A stretch of 64,000 nucleotides of DNA from Gottfriedia acidiceleris (GCF_004138285.1 NZ_SCFN01000003.1:1-64000), one strand, 5' to 3'; counted from the stretch's first letter, positions 34,998-44,208 are shown. The notes: generated by a model not told the origin, from the letters alone. Numbers and translations are program-made.

Positions 34998-35301
34998 TTA
35001 GGACATTGGACTAAAATCCTTCCAGATTGTTACTGATAAGAGTTCGTGGGTAATGTCATTACTAAACCAAGTTTCATTCCATTCTGCCTGACTTCTCTCA
35101 AACCTCGTTCGTTCTTCATATTCTTCTATATTTAATAAATAAATTGATGTAATAATATTGTTCATCTTCTCTTTGCATAAAATTCATTCCAATATTTGAA
35201 GGCTCTGAATGAAATTTTAAATGTGCTGACTTTTTTAATCTTGATTTAAAATCCTCTAAATACTTCTATTCAAACTTATATTCAAATAAGACGGTAATCA
35301 T
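34998..35301 (-). pseudogene. Small monooxygenase-like (ABM/NIPSNAP-type) gene with stop and frameshift
   Basis: Starting at ATG 35301 the minus strand reads MITVLFEYKFE, a TAG stop, then KYLEDFKSRLKKSAHLKFH and on to MNFMQREDEQYYYINL. A one-base frameshift near 35130 then leads into NIEEYEERTRFERSQAEW and a natural stop at 34998. Joined, it is about 100 residues with the pattern of antibiotic-biosynthesis-monooxygenase-like dimeric alpha/beta-barrel proteins (short strand, helix KYLEDFKSRL, strand, helix EEYEERTRF). One nonsense mutation plus one indel mean it is not functional. The family call is a by-eye resemblance; the coding character is clear. Confidence 0.6.
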
Positions 35302-35451
35302 TGTTTTAACTCATTTCTATTATTAGTTGTCTAATAGCTAAACACTATTATAAGTATTCAATTTCTTATTTATTCTTAATAACAAATTATACATAATGGA
35401 TTTAAATTGAGAGGATATTATAAAAAATGGAAATTTCTATAAGAGGTGCTT

Positions 35452-35943
35452 ATGGAAGAAACAAAATCACTGAACTCATATGAAAATATTAATAGTCTTA
35501 TTTGGAAATTATCAATTGGTTCTGCATTAGCATGGGAAATTTCAAAATTTTTTGGTTCATCACATCCCTACTTAGCTCCAGTTTCTCTTATTCTTACTGT
35601 TCAATCAACAATTGACAAAACAATTAGTTTATCGATTAAGCGAGTAATTGGAACAATGATTGGAATTGGAATTACAGTAATTATTGCGAGTTATTTAAAA
35701 GTCACTGGATGGAACTTAGGACTTTTGATTCTGATTGGTACATATATTGCTAAATATTTAAAATTAGACAAAAAAGTACTTCACCAGGTCGCTCTCACAA
35801 TTCTATTTGTCTTTGCATTTGAACACCAATCAAAGGATTATGCGATGGATCGAATGAGGGATACGCTTGTAGGTGTCTTGACTGCTGGATTAATACAATT
35901 TGTTTGGGCTTCACTCATATCAAGAAAAAAAGAATTGAAATAG
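35452..35943 (+). CDS. FUSC-type integral membrane protein (aromatic acid exporter-like)
   Basis: A 163-aa membrane protein with four to five helices. Pattern of the N-terminal FUSC/ArAE module: WKLSIGSALAWEISKFFG, HPYLAPVSLILTVQSTID, then KRVIGTMIGIGIT and a C-terminal RMRDTLVGVLTAG. Longer relatives carry a cytoplasmic C-terminal domain that is missing here. Family members (YgaE-, PET122-like and aromatic acid exporters) move aromatic or organic acids. I start at ATG 35452 with AGAGGTG 5-6 nt upstream; the GTG six bases earlier overlaps that ribosome site. Confidence 0.8.
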   Translation: MEETKSLNSYENINSLIWKLSIGSALAWEISKFFGSSHPYLAPVSLILTVQSTIDKTISLSIKRVIGTMIGIGITVIIASYLKVTGWNLGLLILIGTYIAKYLKLDKKVLHQVALTILFVFAFEHQSKDYAMDRMRDTLVGVLTAGLIQFVWASLISRKKELK

Positions 35944-36059
35944 TTACTAACCTGATTTGTTCATTTTTTCAATTTTTAAGAGGATTAAATTAGAATGCTA
36001 CCTAATTCAATCCTCTTTAATCTTTAGGTTATTCAACCATGTTGCAGTACAATAGAACT

Positions 36060-36443
36060 TCAGTCTTTCATGTTTTCATAAAAGACAATTCTATTACCAA
36101 ATGGATCTCCCACCCGAACCTCTCGTGTTTTCCAAGGTGTTTCTTCGATGCCAGGGCGAGCATATTTATATTTCTTTGAAAGTAGCTTTGAATGCAGTAA
36201 CTCTAAATTTTCTACCTCAATTCTAATAGCTGCACCCGGACTACAATCACCATGGTGCTCAGAAAGATGAATTACACAATTGCTATAAGATATTTGCATA
36301 TATAAAGGAAAATCATCTTCAAATCGATGCTCCCAATCAATCTCAAATTCTAAAAATGTTATGTAAAATTCTTTAGCTTTTACTTCATCAAACATACGTA
36401 GAATAGGTATTGGACTTTTCATAGAAATTTCCGATGTGCTCAT
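36060..36443 (-). CDS. Glyoxalase/bleomycin-resistance (VOC) superfamily protein
   Basis: A 127-aa VOC-fold protein. It opens with PIPILRMFDEVKAKEFYITF, then DWEHRFEDDFPLYMQIS, HLSEHHGDCSPGAAIRIE and a C-terminal RVGDPFGNRIVFYE. It matches the single-domain bleomycin-binding-like branch, where a dimer traps the drug, but many such proteins have other ligands. AGGAGAG precedes the ATG. It lies next to a nucleotidyltransferase of the aminoglycoside-resistance kind, though in a genome patch and not a clear resistance cassette. Confidence 0.85.
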   Translation of the reverse strand: MSTSEISMKSPIPILRMFDEVKAKEFYITFLEFEIDWEHRFEDDFPLYMQISYSNCVIHLSEHHGDCSPGAAIRIEVENLELLHSKLLSKKYKYARPGIEETPWKTREVRVGDPFGNRIVFYENMKD

Positions 36444-36492
36444 TTCTTTTCTCTCCTTTTCTTTTTAAATTACTAACTTTTAACAAGTTCAT

Positions 36493-37020
36493 TTAGCTTA
36501 TTGAATTAATAATTCCTTGAATTACTTTCATACTCTCAATGTCCTTTGAACGAAGCTTGCGTCCCGTACCTTTTTCATAAACCATTTTTTCTTCAAGTAA
36601 CTGATATGGGTTTAGGACATTAATTGAAATACCTTTTAAATTATATTTTCGAATTGGCAATGCATCATTTCTCCATTCCCAGTCTGGAAAACCATTCGCT
36701 ATGATTTTACCTTCTTCTGAAATTCTAACAAATACAAAACTCACATCTATCTCGTCTTTTATGAAATCTGTTTGAAGCATACTAATTGGAATTTTCTTAA
36801 ATCCAGCATTAACCATTGCCCTTTCTAACTCTTCTCGATATTGGATTAAAGTGACTAAATCAATATCTGAGTGTTCGCGAGTAACTTTTCCAAGCAGAAA
36901 ATCAATTGCCCACCCTCCTCGTAGCCAGAGATGAAATTTTAAATTTAAACAAATTGTGTTTATTTCATTGAGGATCTTTAACTGTTTTTCTACTAAATTG
37001 TTATTGTCCAATTTCCACAC
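36493..37020 (-). CDS. Nucleotidyltransferase, ANT(2'')/LinB-like
   Basis: A 175-aa protein with the nucleotidyltransferase active-site block WLRGGWAIDFLLGKVTREHSDIDLVTL: GG then DxD (HSDIDLV) for two metal ions. The C-terminal region (IRKYNLKGISINVLNPYQLLEEKM) matches the aminoglycoside-2''-adenylyltransferase/lincosamide group. Many chromosomal relatives in Bacillus have no proven drug. Upstream lies a PspC gene (24-bp gap, same strand), so a small operon is plausible. The first codon is an ATG with a weak ribosome site. Confidence 0.82.
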   Translation of the reverse strand: MWKLDNNNLVEKQLKILNEINTICLNLKFHLWLRGGWAIDFLLGKVTREHSDIDLVTLIQYREELERAMVNAGFKKIPISMLQTDFIKDEIDVSFVFVRISEEGKIIANGFPDWEWRNDALPIRKYNLKGISINVLNPYQLLEEKMVYEKGTGRKLRSKDIESMKVIQGIINSIS

Positions 37021-37043
37021 CCTTTAAATTTGTATAAGTTAGT

Positions 37044-37328
37044 TCATAAAAATCCCAAGTTTGATAAAATTACTATTACGATAACTGAAAAAACAAAAGC
37101 AAGTAACACAGTTTTATACCTACTCTTCTTTCTTACATCTTCAACATAATAAAAATCATCATTTCCCATCAGCGCTCCCAAGACTAGATAGACTAAAAGA
37201 GATACTGGCAAAAATACGAATACCAATCTAACAAGAATTGATGGAATCAATAGAGCTTCTGCAATCCCTCCACATACACCTAAAAATACATAATCTGTAT
37301 TTGATTTATATAGCCTATTTCTATTCAT
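37044..37328 (-). CDS. PspC domain membrane protein
   Basis: A 94-aa protein with an N-terminal PspC block (RLYKSNTDYVFLGVCGGIAEALLI..SILVRLVF), a helix (VFLPVSLLVYLVLGALM) and a second C-terminal helix (TVLLAFVFSVIVIVILSNL). PspC proteins sense or stabilise stressed membranes, but small stand-alone PspC proteins in Firmicutes are poorly understood. AAGAGGAAG precedes the ATG. It lies 23 bp ahead of the nucleotidyltransferase gene on the same strand. Confidence 0.88.
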   Translation of the reverse strand: MNRNRLYKSNTDYVFLGVCGGIAEALLIPSILVRLVFVFLPVSLLVYLVLGALMGNDDFYYVEDVRKKSRYKTVLLAFVFSVIVIVILSNLGFL

Positions 37329-37511
37329 TCTTTCTTCCTCTTTTAAAATTCTTTTTTGCTATGCATGTTATTCATTTACTTTATGTGTTTTCAAATAATC
37401 ATCAATTAGATTCTACTTATTAAAAAAGAATTACTGAATCTGTTATAACCTTTTATAAATAACAAATATATACGTAAAATTTCAATAAGTTAATTCTTTA
37501 TCAACCTCAGT

Positions 37512-37691
37512 CTATCGGTCCTTGTACCACTTATTTATCAACTTCTTCACATTCTCATTCGGACTCCAACAATTAAATTTATAGTTCGTCATTGTTTCAA
37601 ATCCCAATCTACTACAATAATATTTCATACCTTTTACTTGTTTCTCTGCTTTAAAATGCTGGCACGTTGCGCAGCAATGGAAATCTTTCAT
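37512..37691 (-). CDS. Small cysteine-rich protein
   Basis: A 59-residue protein starting MKDFHCCATCQHF with a Cys-Cys-x2-Cys cluster and later GMKYYCSRLGFET and FNCWSPNE, giving five cysteines and one nearby His. The layout suggests a small metal-binding (zinc or iron) domain. I recall similar conserved short proteins in Bacillus but know of no function. AGGAGG lies 5 nt before the ATG, and the frame is clean to a TAG. It is just below 60 residues and so easily missed. Confidence 0.7.
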   Translation of the reverse strand: MKDFHCCATCQHFKAEKQVKGMKYYCSRLGFETMTNYKFNCWSPNENVKKLINKWYKDR

Positions 37692-37984
37692 AAAACCTCC
37701 TAAGATGAAAACAAAACTTTAATTTAATTACATTCTCCAACAGATTTAAAGCTCCTTTTTTATAAAGCAAATCTGGAATTAAAACAAAAAAGTGAGCAGC
37801 AATAGGCTACTCGTACTACTTTCTACTATTAATTTTAATTGAATTTTTATTTTTTAAATTGAGCACAAAATCACATTTACTTTTTATTTAAACATTTTAG
37901 TTTCTTTTCAATTTTTACGGTTATTTTCTTCATAATCACAGAAAATAGTAGTGCATAGTAATTAATGGAAAAGGAGATTTACCG

Positions 37985-38752
37985 ATGAAGCTTTGGATTA
38001 CTTCAATTTTCTCTATATTAGTAGCTCTATCTACTACCTGCTCTTCAGTATTTGCTGAACCTAATCATAAGCTTGCTATAGTGATTGATGATTTTGGTAA
38101 TAACATGAAAGGAACGGACCAAATGCTTTCACTGCCGATCCCACTAACAGTTGCCGTCATGCCTTTTTTGCCTTCTACTAAAAAGGATGCAACTGTTGCT
38201 CATTCTAAAGGCTATGAAGTAATCGTTCATTTACCAATGGAACCAAGGAAAGGGAAAGCAAGTTGGTTAGGACCAAATGCGATAAAGACCAACTTAAGTG
38301 ATGAAGAAATTCGAAGAAGAGTCCTAGCCGCTATTGATGACGTCCCATACGCAATAGGAGTAAATAATCATATGGGTTCAAAAGCAACTTCCGATGAGAG
38401 AGTAATGCGCATTGTCTTAACAGCTTGTAAAGAAAGGGGCCTATTTTTTTTCGACAGTAAAACGAATTATCGGAGCGTAGTTACTAAAATTGCAGATGAG
38501 ATAGGCGTGCCGGTCATTGAAAACAAATTATTTTTCGATGATTTATACACTTATAAGCATATTGAAAAGCAAACTCGATTACTATTAGAAAAAGTAAGAG
38601 TAGAACCAACTATGATTGCAATTGGACATGTAGGAGAACCTGGCGAAATTACGTCAAATGTAATAAAGGAATACATACCTAAAATAAAAGAAGAAGCTAA
38701 ATTTGTATTTTTATCAGAATTAGTAGAAAACCTACCAATCCCATTACATTAA
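37985..38752 (+). CDS. Divergent polysaccharide deacetylase family protein (YibQ-like)
   Basis: A 255-aa exported protein. A signal peptide (LWITSIFSILVALSTTCSSVFA) leads into the DUF610/divergent polysaccharide deacetylase fold. Marks are KLAIVIDDFGNN (metal Asp pair), AVMPFLPSTKKDA, EVIVHLPMEP, NNHMGSKAT, and FFDSKTNYRS. It is expected to deacetylate or bind a wall or surface glycan; the family is uncharacterised in Bacillus. AAAAGGAGAT precedes the ATG. It is a single-gene unit ending at a bidirectional terminator. Confidence 0.9.
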   Translation: MKLWITSIFSILVALSTTCSSVFAEPNHKLAIVIDDFGNNMKGTDQMLSLPIPLTVAVMPFLPSTKKDATVAHSKGYEVIVHLPMEPRKGKASWLGPNAIKTNLSDEEIRRRVLAAIDDVPYAIGVNNHMGSKATSDERVMRIVLTACKERGLFFFDSKTNYRSVVTKIADEIGVPVIENKLFFDDLYTYKHIEKQTRLLLEKVRVEPTMIAIGHVGEPGEITSNVIKEYIPKIKEEAKFVFLSELVENLPIPLH

Positions 38753-38778
38753 GAACTGACTGAGATATACAAAAAATT

Positions 38779-38802
38779 AGGAACCGCTATTTTGCGATTC
38801 CT
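38779..38802. terminator. Bidirectional terminator
   Basis: AGGAACCGC / GCGATTCCT stem with one mismatch, loop TATTTT, A-run to the left and T6 to the right. It serves the deacetylase gene from the left and the P-loop gene from the right. Confidence 0.7.
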
Positions 38803-39338
38803 ATATTTTTTGATATGTGTTCGTTAAAGTACTCTTCAACCTCATTAATATTATTGACGACCAATATTTTATCATTGTAATTTATAAACTTTTTAAAGAA
38901 TTTTGGTTTACCCACTTCTTCAAAATACTTATTCCATTTAAACATTTTGAAGAATATTTTAAGTGTCGGTTTATAATTTGACTTCTCTAATCTAAGTTTT
39001 TGTAAGAAATACCTTTTAATGATTCGAAAGGTTCTAACAGAATAGCTAGTATCTAAAAAAATAGTCAACTCTGCATTTAGAAAACTATTAACTACCCATT
39101 CTTCATTATGAACACCTTCAATAATCCATTTATCCGAACAAATGAGTGTATCTAAATAGCATTCTCTTTCTTGTTCAGAACGTCTGATATCTTTATGACC
39201 CTTTTGCCTTTTCCATACAACATTATCTAACTCATAGTACGGTATATTTAGCTTTGTGGACATTTGTCTTGCTAATGTCGTCTTACCACTTCCAACTGAA
39301 CCAATGATATGTATTTTCTTTGGTAGTTTATTTTTCAC
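38787..39338 (-). CDS. P-loop NTPase, adenylate-kinase-like (DNA topology modulation/FlaR type)
   Basis: A 183-aa kinase-fold protein. Walker A is IIGSVGSGKTTLAR. It continues with IPYYELDNVVWKRQKG, a helical lid region and WIIEGVHNEEWV, typical of the annotated 'topology modulation protein' group, which resembles nucleoside or shikimate kinases. The substrate is unknown. The stop codon lies inside the convergent terminator. The ribosome site is weak. Confidence 0.82.
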   Translation of the reverse strand: MKNKLPKKIHIIGSVGSGKTTLARQMSTKLNIPYYELDNVVWKRQKGHKDIRRSEQERECYLDTLICSDKWIIEGVHNEEWVVNSFLNAELTIFLDTSYSVRTFRIIKRYFLQKLRLEKSNYKPTLKIFFKMFKWNKYFEEVGKPKFFKKFINYNDKILVVNNINEVEEYFNEHISKNIGIAK

Positions 39339-39429
39339 TTAAATCACCACCTATCTTAAACATTGATTCTATATTATTCGATTTAGTACTTAAAATGACC
39401 TTGTTACTATTTAAATCTTTATGAATAAA

Positions 39430-39460
39430 AAATAGGAGCTGATCTAGTCAGCTCCTATTT
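39430..39460 (-). terminator. Terminator of the DUF1801 gene
   Basis: AATAGGAGCTGA / TCAGCTCCTATT perfect 12-bp stem with TCTAG loop; A-run on left gives a T-run for the leftward gene. Confidence 0.85.
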
Positions 39461-39494
39461 TTATTTAATCGTTCTGCTATTTAATTTAACTACA

Positions 39495-39866
39495 TTATTT
39501 ACGCCAAAAAGTCGTATATTCGGCTTTATCTTGAATATTGAACTCAATCATTTGCTCAAGCAATTCGTAATTGACTGGGACTTTCCAAGGTATACGAAAC
39601 AAACCTTTTGTAGCACTATAGCCAGCCTTTCCAATTTCATCAGCAAAGTGCTCAATACCTTTTTCTTCGGGTGAAACGCTCATATGTTGCTTCGCGGTCG
39701 AAATGCCAATGATGAATGTGCCATGATTGGAAAACATAGGCGTATTCCACTTAATTTGTGGCTCTAGGCTAGGAAATTTATTTGAAATCCAATCCAAAAT
39801 TTCAGCAGTCCGCTCACGGTGGTCTGGATGATCAATACCTGCTAAATATTCTGCAAAAACTTGCAT
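39495..39866 (-). CDS. DUF1801 family iron-chaperone-like protein (YdhG type)
   Basis: A 123-aa cytosolic protein. It matches the YdhG/Fra iron chaperone branch of DUF1801: [70 protein letters not shown]. In B. subtilis YdhG (Fra) was proposed to deliver iron for heme or Fe-S assembly. AGGAGGAACC lies just before the ATG, giving about 7 nt spacing. It is a single-gene unit. Its own strong terminator follows. Confidence 0.85.
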   Translation of the reverse strand: MQVFAEYLAGIDHPDHRERTAEILDWISNKFPSLEPQIKWNTPMFSNHGTFIIGISTAKQHMSVSPEEKGIEHFADEIGKAGYSATKGLFRIPWKVPVNYELLEQMIEFNIQDKAEYTTFWRK

Positions 39867-40029
39867 GTCGGTTCCTCCTCAAGCAAAAATTATGTAGATA
39901 TGTAAAACTTTTATTTAAACTATATACATTTAAATCCATTCAGTCAAAATTCCTTCAAAGTTTTATCATTTAATAGCTATTTCTCTACTTATTTTTTCAT
40001 TCGAAAACCCTTATTCTACTATGTACTCA

Positions 40030-40305
40030 TTAAAAAGTCATATTATCACTCATTGAAAAAAAAGTAATAATTCCTAAAACTAAAATTATTATCAAAATTA
40101 TCTGTATGCATATTCCAACAATACTGCAAACCCTTCCTGAAATTGCTAGACCTTTCCCTTTTTCATTCGAGTGATTAATTTCGGCAATACTTTTTCTAGA
40201 AATAAATAGACCTATTATACCAAGTATGAACCCAATATAAGGAATGATTATCGATAATACGCCTAAAGTTAATGAAGAAATAGATTTACTATTTGTTGTT
40301 CCCAA
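40030..40305 (-). CDS. DUF4190-type membrane protein
   Basis: About 91 aa using a TTG start with GGGGGAT 7 nt upstream; the longer frame's ATG (40377) has no ribosome site and adds a spurious hydrophobic stretch. Two helices (GVLSIIIPYIGFILGIIGLFIS and ICIQIILIIILVLGII) flank a charged loop SRKSIAEINHSNEKGKGLAISG, the DUF4190 signature. Small two-helix proteins of this type have no established function. Confidence 0.7.
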   Translation of the reverse strand: MGTTNSKSISSLTLGVLSIIIPYIGFILGIIGLFISRKSIAEINHSNEKGKGLAISGRVCSIVGICIQIILIIILVLGIITFFSMSDNMTF

Positions 40306-40606
40306 TTCAATATCCCCCAATGATTTTAAAATAAGATTTAATATAAATAATAAAATTTTAATTCTAAAATAGTGCACAATTACCAGTCTATTATTTATAT
40401 TTTTATTTTAATATTACACCAACAACTTATTTTTGTAATTTGGGGGAATTTTATCTTTTTCCAAATTTAAATTCTTATCAATATATGGATCTAAAATTAA
40501 TTAATCCTTGTCTTTTAAGACATGTATTCTTGGTAAACTATATAAAAATTAATCTATTAATATGAAAGGTATATAAAACCAAATAGGATCGAAATAATTT
40601 CCATCC
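40306..40606. other. Intergenic region
   Basis: About 300 bp, AT-rich. It covers the rejected N-terminal extension of the DUF4190 gene and the promoter area; no other feature is visible. Confidence 0.4.
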
Positions 40607-40825
40607 TTAATTGTTTATTTCTTTTTCTCTTAAATAATTTTCATAAGCTTCTTTTACCTTATCAGATTTCGGTACAAGTCTTTTGCTTAAATCGTTTAAA
40701 AGATATAACGCTCTAAACAAAGTACCAGCTAAAATTCCGAAACCTATAATTATTCCAACTTCTCCTATCATCGAAAGAAAAATACCTAAAATGGTTGCTA
40801 GTACGATTGATAATAACAATTTCAT
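40607..40825 (-). CDS. Small two-helix membrane protein
   Basis: A 72-aa protein: helices LLLSIVLATILGIFLSMI and GIIIGFGILAGTLFRALYLL, then a charged tail (KRLVPKSDKVKEAYENYLREKE). GGAAGAGGC precedes the ATG. I do not recognise the family, but the clear topology and ribosome site support a real gene. Alone between unrelated genes on the same strand. Confidence 0.65.
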   Translation of the reverse strand: MKLLLSIVLATILGIFLSMIGEVGIIIGFGILAGTLFRALYLLNDLSKRLVPKSDKVKEAYENYLREKEINN

Positions 40826-40933
40826 AGGATTGCCTCTTCCCTAGTTTTTCCTACCCAATCAATGTAAATTTCCCTTTTCTGATTTTCACCATAATTGAAT
40901 TAGTATTTATATAACATCCTAATTCTCCTATTA

Positions 40934-41620
40934 TTATGCAAGTTCTAAAGGCAAATAAGCATAGTCTCCGTCCCTAATAATCTCACACTTTTTAACTAAA
41001 ATCGGATAATTAAAAATCGGTCCATCTATCACGGTAGTATGGAACTCACCACTTTCTCCGCATGGATCAATACCTCGATTTTCAAGCTCATTCACAAATT
41101 CATGAGTTAATGTTCGACCTAAATCTTCTTCTCTCATTCCTAACGATAAGTTGACTGTTACAACAATCGTTTGAAAACCTCTATTAATAAACTCATCGAC
41201 AGCTTCACGGTGATTCATTTCCCATAAAGGCATACCAAGCTTTAATCCAACATTTTTTGTAACCTTATCATGCCAACAATCTTGAGCAGGCATATCTATG
41301 TCACCCGTTACTAATACATCTGCTCCATGATTTTTTGCATTTTCTAATAGCTGTGTAAATACTTTTTCATATTCCTGCCAACTTGCCACCCCTGTATAAA
41401 CAGGTAATCCGATTGATTCAGCTTGAGCGCGTACTAGTTCGGGAGGCATTCCGTGGGATCTAGAACGTTTCCCTTCTTCCTCTAGCATAACGATTAATCC
41501 AACCGCTTCCCCTAATTCCATAGCTTTATATAAAGCTAGTACACTATCTTTTCCTCCGCTAAAGGAAGTTATAAATTTACGACCATTCGAATTATTTTTC
41601 CAGTTTACCTTTTCTACCAT
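40934..41620 (-). CDS. Diphthine-ammonia ligase-like PP-loop ATPase
   Basis: A 228-aa ATP-pyrophosphatase of the Dph6/MJ0570 branch. The PP-loop is FSGGKDSVLALYKAM; HGMPPELVRAQAESIGLP and the C-terminal GIDPCGESGEFHT motif are diagnostic. In eukaryotes and archaea the family amidates diphthamide, but bacteria have no diphthamide, so the bacterial substrate is unknown. AAAGGAGAAA precedes the ATG by about 9 nt. It is a single gene with no pathway partners nearby. Confidence 0.88.
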   Translation of the reverse strand: MVEKVNWKNNSNGRKFITSFSGGKDSVLALYKAMELGEAVGLIVMLEEEGKRSRSHGMPPELVRAQAESIGLPVYTGVASWQEYEKVFTQLLENAKNHGADVLVTGDIDMPAQDCWHDKVTKNVGLKLGMPLWEMNHREAVDEFINRGFQTIVVTVNLSLGMREEDLGRTLTHEFVNELENRGIDPCGESGEFHTTVIDGPIFNYPILVKKCEIIRDGDYAYLPLELA

Positions 41621-41871
41621 TTAAATGTTTCTCCTTTGTTTTTATGACTTTTTCACAATGTTTATAAAAACAAACTAAAAATCACCTTTTACTAATATTC
41701 AAGATAAAATCCTCCAAAAGTATGTAAAGATGGATTTCTAAAGTGCAACTTCATTGTAACCATTTACCAAATAAAAAGAACTGCTTTCACAGCTCTCTTT
41801 TAGATGAAAAACGAATTTATTGTATTTGTAATTAATAACAATCTACCCAATGAAATATGATATTTATGTGA

Positions 41872-42399
41872 TTATTTCTTTATGTAATAAAGCATAGCAA
41901 GTTGACCTAATTTTTCTACTTTCGTTAAAGTGTATTTTTGGGTAATATCATCTCCAGTGTAAAGGGAGATTCCTTTCCCTAAAACAATTGGAGCAATAGC
42001 AAGTTGAAATTCATCAATTAAATTTTCTTTAAAAAATTCTCGAGCTAGATTCCCTCCACCAATTAACCATATATCTTCACCAGGTTGTTGTTTTAAATCA
42101 TGTATAAAAGTTTTAATATCTTCATTTATAAAAGTAGCATATTCATCTGAACCGGTTGTGGATTTTGAAAACACATAGTTTTTATATGAACTATAAGGAT
42201 ACTCCATAACAAATCCGCGAACGACTTCATATGTTCCTTTTCCCATCACAACAGTGTCAATTCTTTCTAAAAGTGTATTATAACCAGAGTCTCCTTCTAC
42301 TTCTGTTGTTTCTAGCCATTCTAACGTATTATCATTGTTTGCTATATAACCATCAATAGAAGTACCAATGTATAATATAATTTTACGTTGTTTTTCCAT
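41872..42399 (-). CDS. Dihydrofolate reductase family (RibD C-terminal-like) protein
   Basis: A 175-aa Rossmann-like NAD(P)-dependent reductase. Segments: RKIILYIGTSIDGYIANNDN at the start, RIDTVVMGKGTYEVV, KQQPGEDIWLIGGGNLAREF near residue 115 and PIVLGKGISLY. This matches the YyaP/YwjB group, which has RibD-C-fold but no defined substrate and is not a true DHFR. AGGAGAT precedes the ATG. No riboflavin genes are adjacent. Confidence 0.87.
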   Translation of the reverse strand: MEKQRKIILYIGTSIDGYIANNDNTLEWLETTEVEGDSGYNTLLERIDTVVMGKGTYEVVRGFVMEYPYSSYKNYVFSKSTTGSDEYATFINEDIKTFIHDLKQQPGEDIWLIGGGNLAREFFKENLIDEFQLAIAPIVLGKGISLYTGDDITQKYTLTKVEKLGQLAMLYYIKK

Positions 42400-42575
42400 A
42401 TTAAATCTCCTATCTTTAGTTTTGAAGTTCGTATTTGCTCATTACTTATTCATTAATCTAGTATAATTGAATGTATCAATAATATGCTATTAGAAATAGT
42501 GGGAATCCTTATCTACTATTAATATATTTGAGACTGTCAAAACCATTTTTGAAAAAAACAGCTAAATAATAAAAT

Positions 42576-42607
42576 AAACAGTGGAAAGGTACGTTTTCCC
42601 ACTGTTT
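42576..42607 (-). terminator. Terminator of the metallophosphoesterase gene
   Basis: AAACAGTGG / CCCACTGTTT imperfect stem with a loop centred on GGTACG, just after the leftward gene ending at 42619. Confidence 0.65.
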
Positions 42608-42618
42608 TGAATTTCACA

Positions 42619-43338
42619 TTATGAATTTCTGTACTTAGCGAACATTAGTTCATCATGATATTTATCTAGATCCGGCAATTTTAAATCTTCGGCAATCATA
42701 AGTTCAGCTTCTCTATCATATTCTACCCTTACAAATTGGATCGAATTAGTTGAATATGAACCATCAAGAATCGCATATGAAGCTGAAGTTAAATCAAGGG
42801 AATTTCCAACACTTCCTACATTGCATAAAATTCCGTTTTTGAAAGTTTCCAAAAAGGTAGTATGTATATCTCCATAAAAGATGATATCAGGAGTCTTATC
42901 ATTTTTGTTTGAATTTGTTATCTCACTATTTTCAAACATACTTAACCGTTTTTCAATTGGATGAAAAGGTAAAATCCTCTCAAACTCACTCCTTGGTGAA
43001 GCGTGAAAAAACCTGATTAATTGTCCATTTAATTCAAGGTCAATATGAAATGGTAATGAAGCTAGAAATTGATAGTCTTTTTCTGTTAATCGGTCTCTAA
43101 ACCATTGAATAAAATCATTTTCTGCAGGTGACTGAATAAATACATCCCAATTGCCACGGACTACTTTTTCGCAATTTTTTTGAACGAGCTCTATACACTC
43201 TGAGCCTTGAGGCCCCTTACCAATTAGATCACCTAAGCAAAAAACCCTCTCAATTTGTCTAGAGCGAATGTCTTTTAAAACTGCTTCTAATGCAGTTCTA
43301 TTTCCGTGGATATCCGAAATAATTGCTATTTTTGTCAT
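42619..43338 (-). CDS. Metallophosphoesterase (serine/threonine phosphatase-like)
   Basis: A 239-aa soluble phosphoesterase started at ATG 43338, with AGGAGGA about 7 nt upstream. The metal motifs run IISDIHGN, FCLGDLIGKG, VVRGNWDV (in place of GNHD), FYGDIHTTF and NVGSVGNSLD. This places it in the YfcE/PrpE-related group acting on phosphoproteins or small phosphodiesters. The change of the usual GNHD to GNWD suggests a branch with altered specificity. It is a single-gene unit. Confidence 0.83.
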   Translation of the reverse strand: MTKIAIISDIHGNRTALEAVLKDIRSRQIERVFCLGDLIGKGPQGSECIELVQKNCEKVVRGNWDVFIQSPAENDFIQWFRDRLTEKDYQFLASLPFHIDLELNGQLIRFFHASPRSEFERILPFHPIEKRLSMFENSEITNSNKNDKTPDIIFYGDIHTTFLETFKNGILCNVGSVGNSLDLTSASYAILDGSYSTNSIQFVRVEYDREAELMIAEDLKLPDLDKYHDELMFAKYRNS

Positions 43339-43526
43339 GATGCTTCCTCCTGTTCTCAAACATTTGCATTTTACATCAAAGACCCAATCTAACTATGCCT
43401 TATAAACTAGCAAACATTTATTTGTATTGAAATTGTTAAAGGGAACTTCTCATATTTGTTAACCATTAAAATATTCAATTTAAAAGAATATTTATCCTTC
43501 CTTATTATGTTACTATAAAAGAAAAA

Positions 43527-43547
43527 AGGAGCTATTTTTTAGCTCCT
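43527..43547 (-). terminator. Terminator of the DUF975-M48 unit
   Basis: AGGAGCTA / TAGCTCCT perfect stem with a T-rich loop, A6 to the left. Lies about 60 bp past the stop of the M48 fragment. Confidence 0.7.
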
Positions 43548-43605
43548 AGTTTTATTTTTTTACGAGTTTTAAAATTAATTTTTTTAAATATAAACCTATG
43601 AATCA

Positions 43606-44208
43606 TCAGAAATGAATAGCATTATTATTTAAATAATAATTATAGTGTTTTGTCATACTTACTTCTAAATAATCAAACGAATTTATTAACTCTAATGCTT
43701 TTTCATTGTTATCATAATTTGTATCTACATTCGGTAAATTTACTATTCTATTTTTCAATGTAGGGTGTGTAGCGTATTCTGTTTCATTATCACTTAAAGC
43801 TTTACCTAATGACTCCTCAATTTGCTTCTTGTAACTTTCAATATGCTCACGGTAATAGCTAAAGTAATCTTCAAATTGAAAACCATGAACAATTTTCTCA
43901 GTCATTTGTTCATAAATTAATCGATTAAAAACATGACCATGACTTATTAACTTGGACAAAGCCTCTTTATAATTTTCATTTCCACACATTTTTGATGCTA
44001 TATAATCCGCTCTGTACTCCATTTCTCTAGAAATTTTCATATTAAATTTGTGAAAAATTCTAAGATAATACTTCATAAGTAAATTTGGTAAAATCATTGG
44101 AATCGAGAGTATTACTGGACGACGACTACGGTAATTAAATACGGATGAAATATATTCTAAATACTTATTTGTAAAACTATTAACCTTATACTCAACTATT
44201 AGAGTCAA
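43606..44208 (-). pseudogene. M48 family metalloprotease, C-terminal part only
   Basis: A 200-aa frame holding the second half of an M48 (HtpX/YugP-like) protease: SREMEYRADYIASKMCG supplies the third zinc ligand (Glu) and its downstream Asp, and HPTLKNRIVNLP is the usual substrate-loop region. The HEXXH helix and the membrane helices that should precede it are missing. The frame starts inside the last 17 bp of the DUF975 gene, so the 5' part was probably removed by a deletion that fused the locus to DUF975. A short product may still be made, but it cannot bind zinc normally. Confidence 0.7.
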
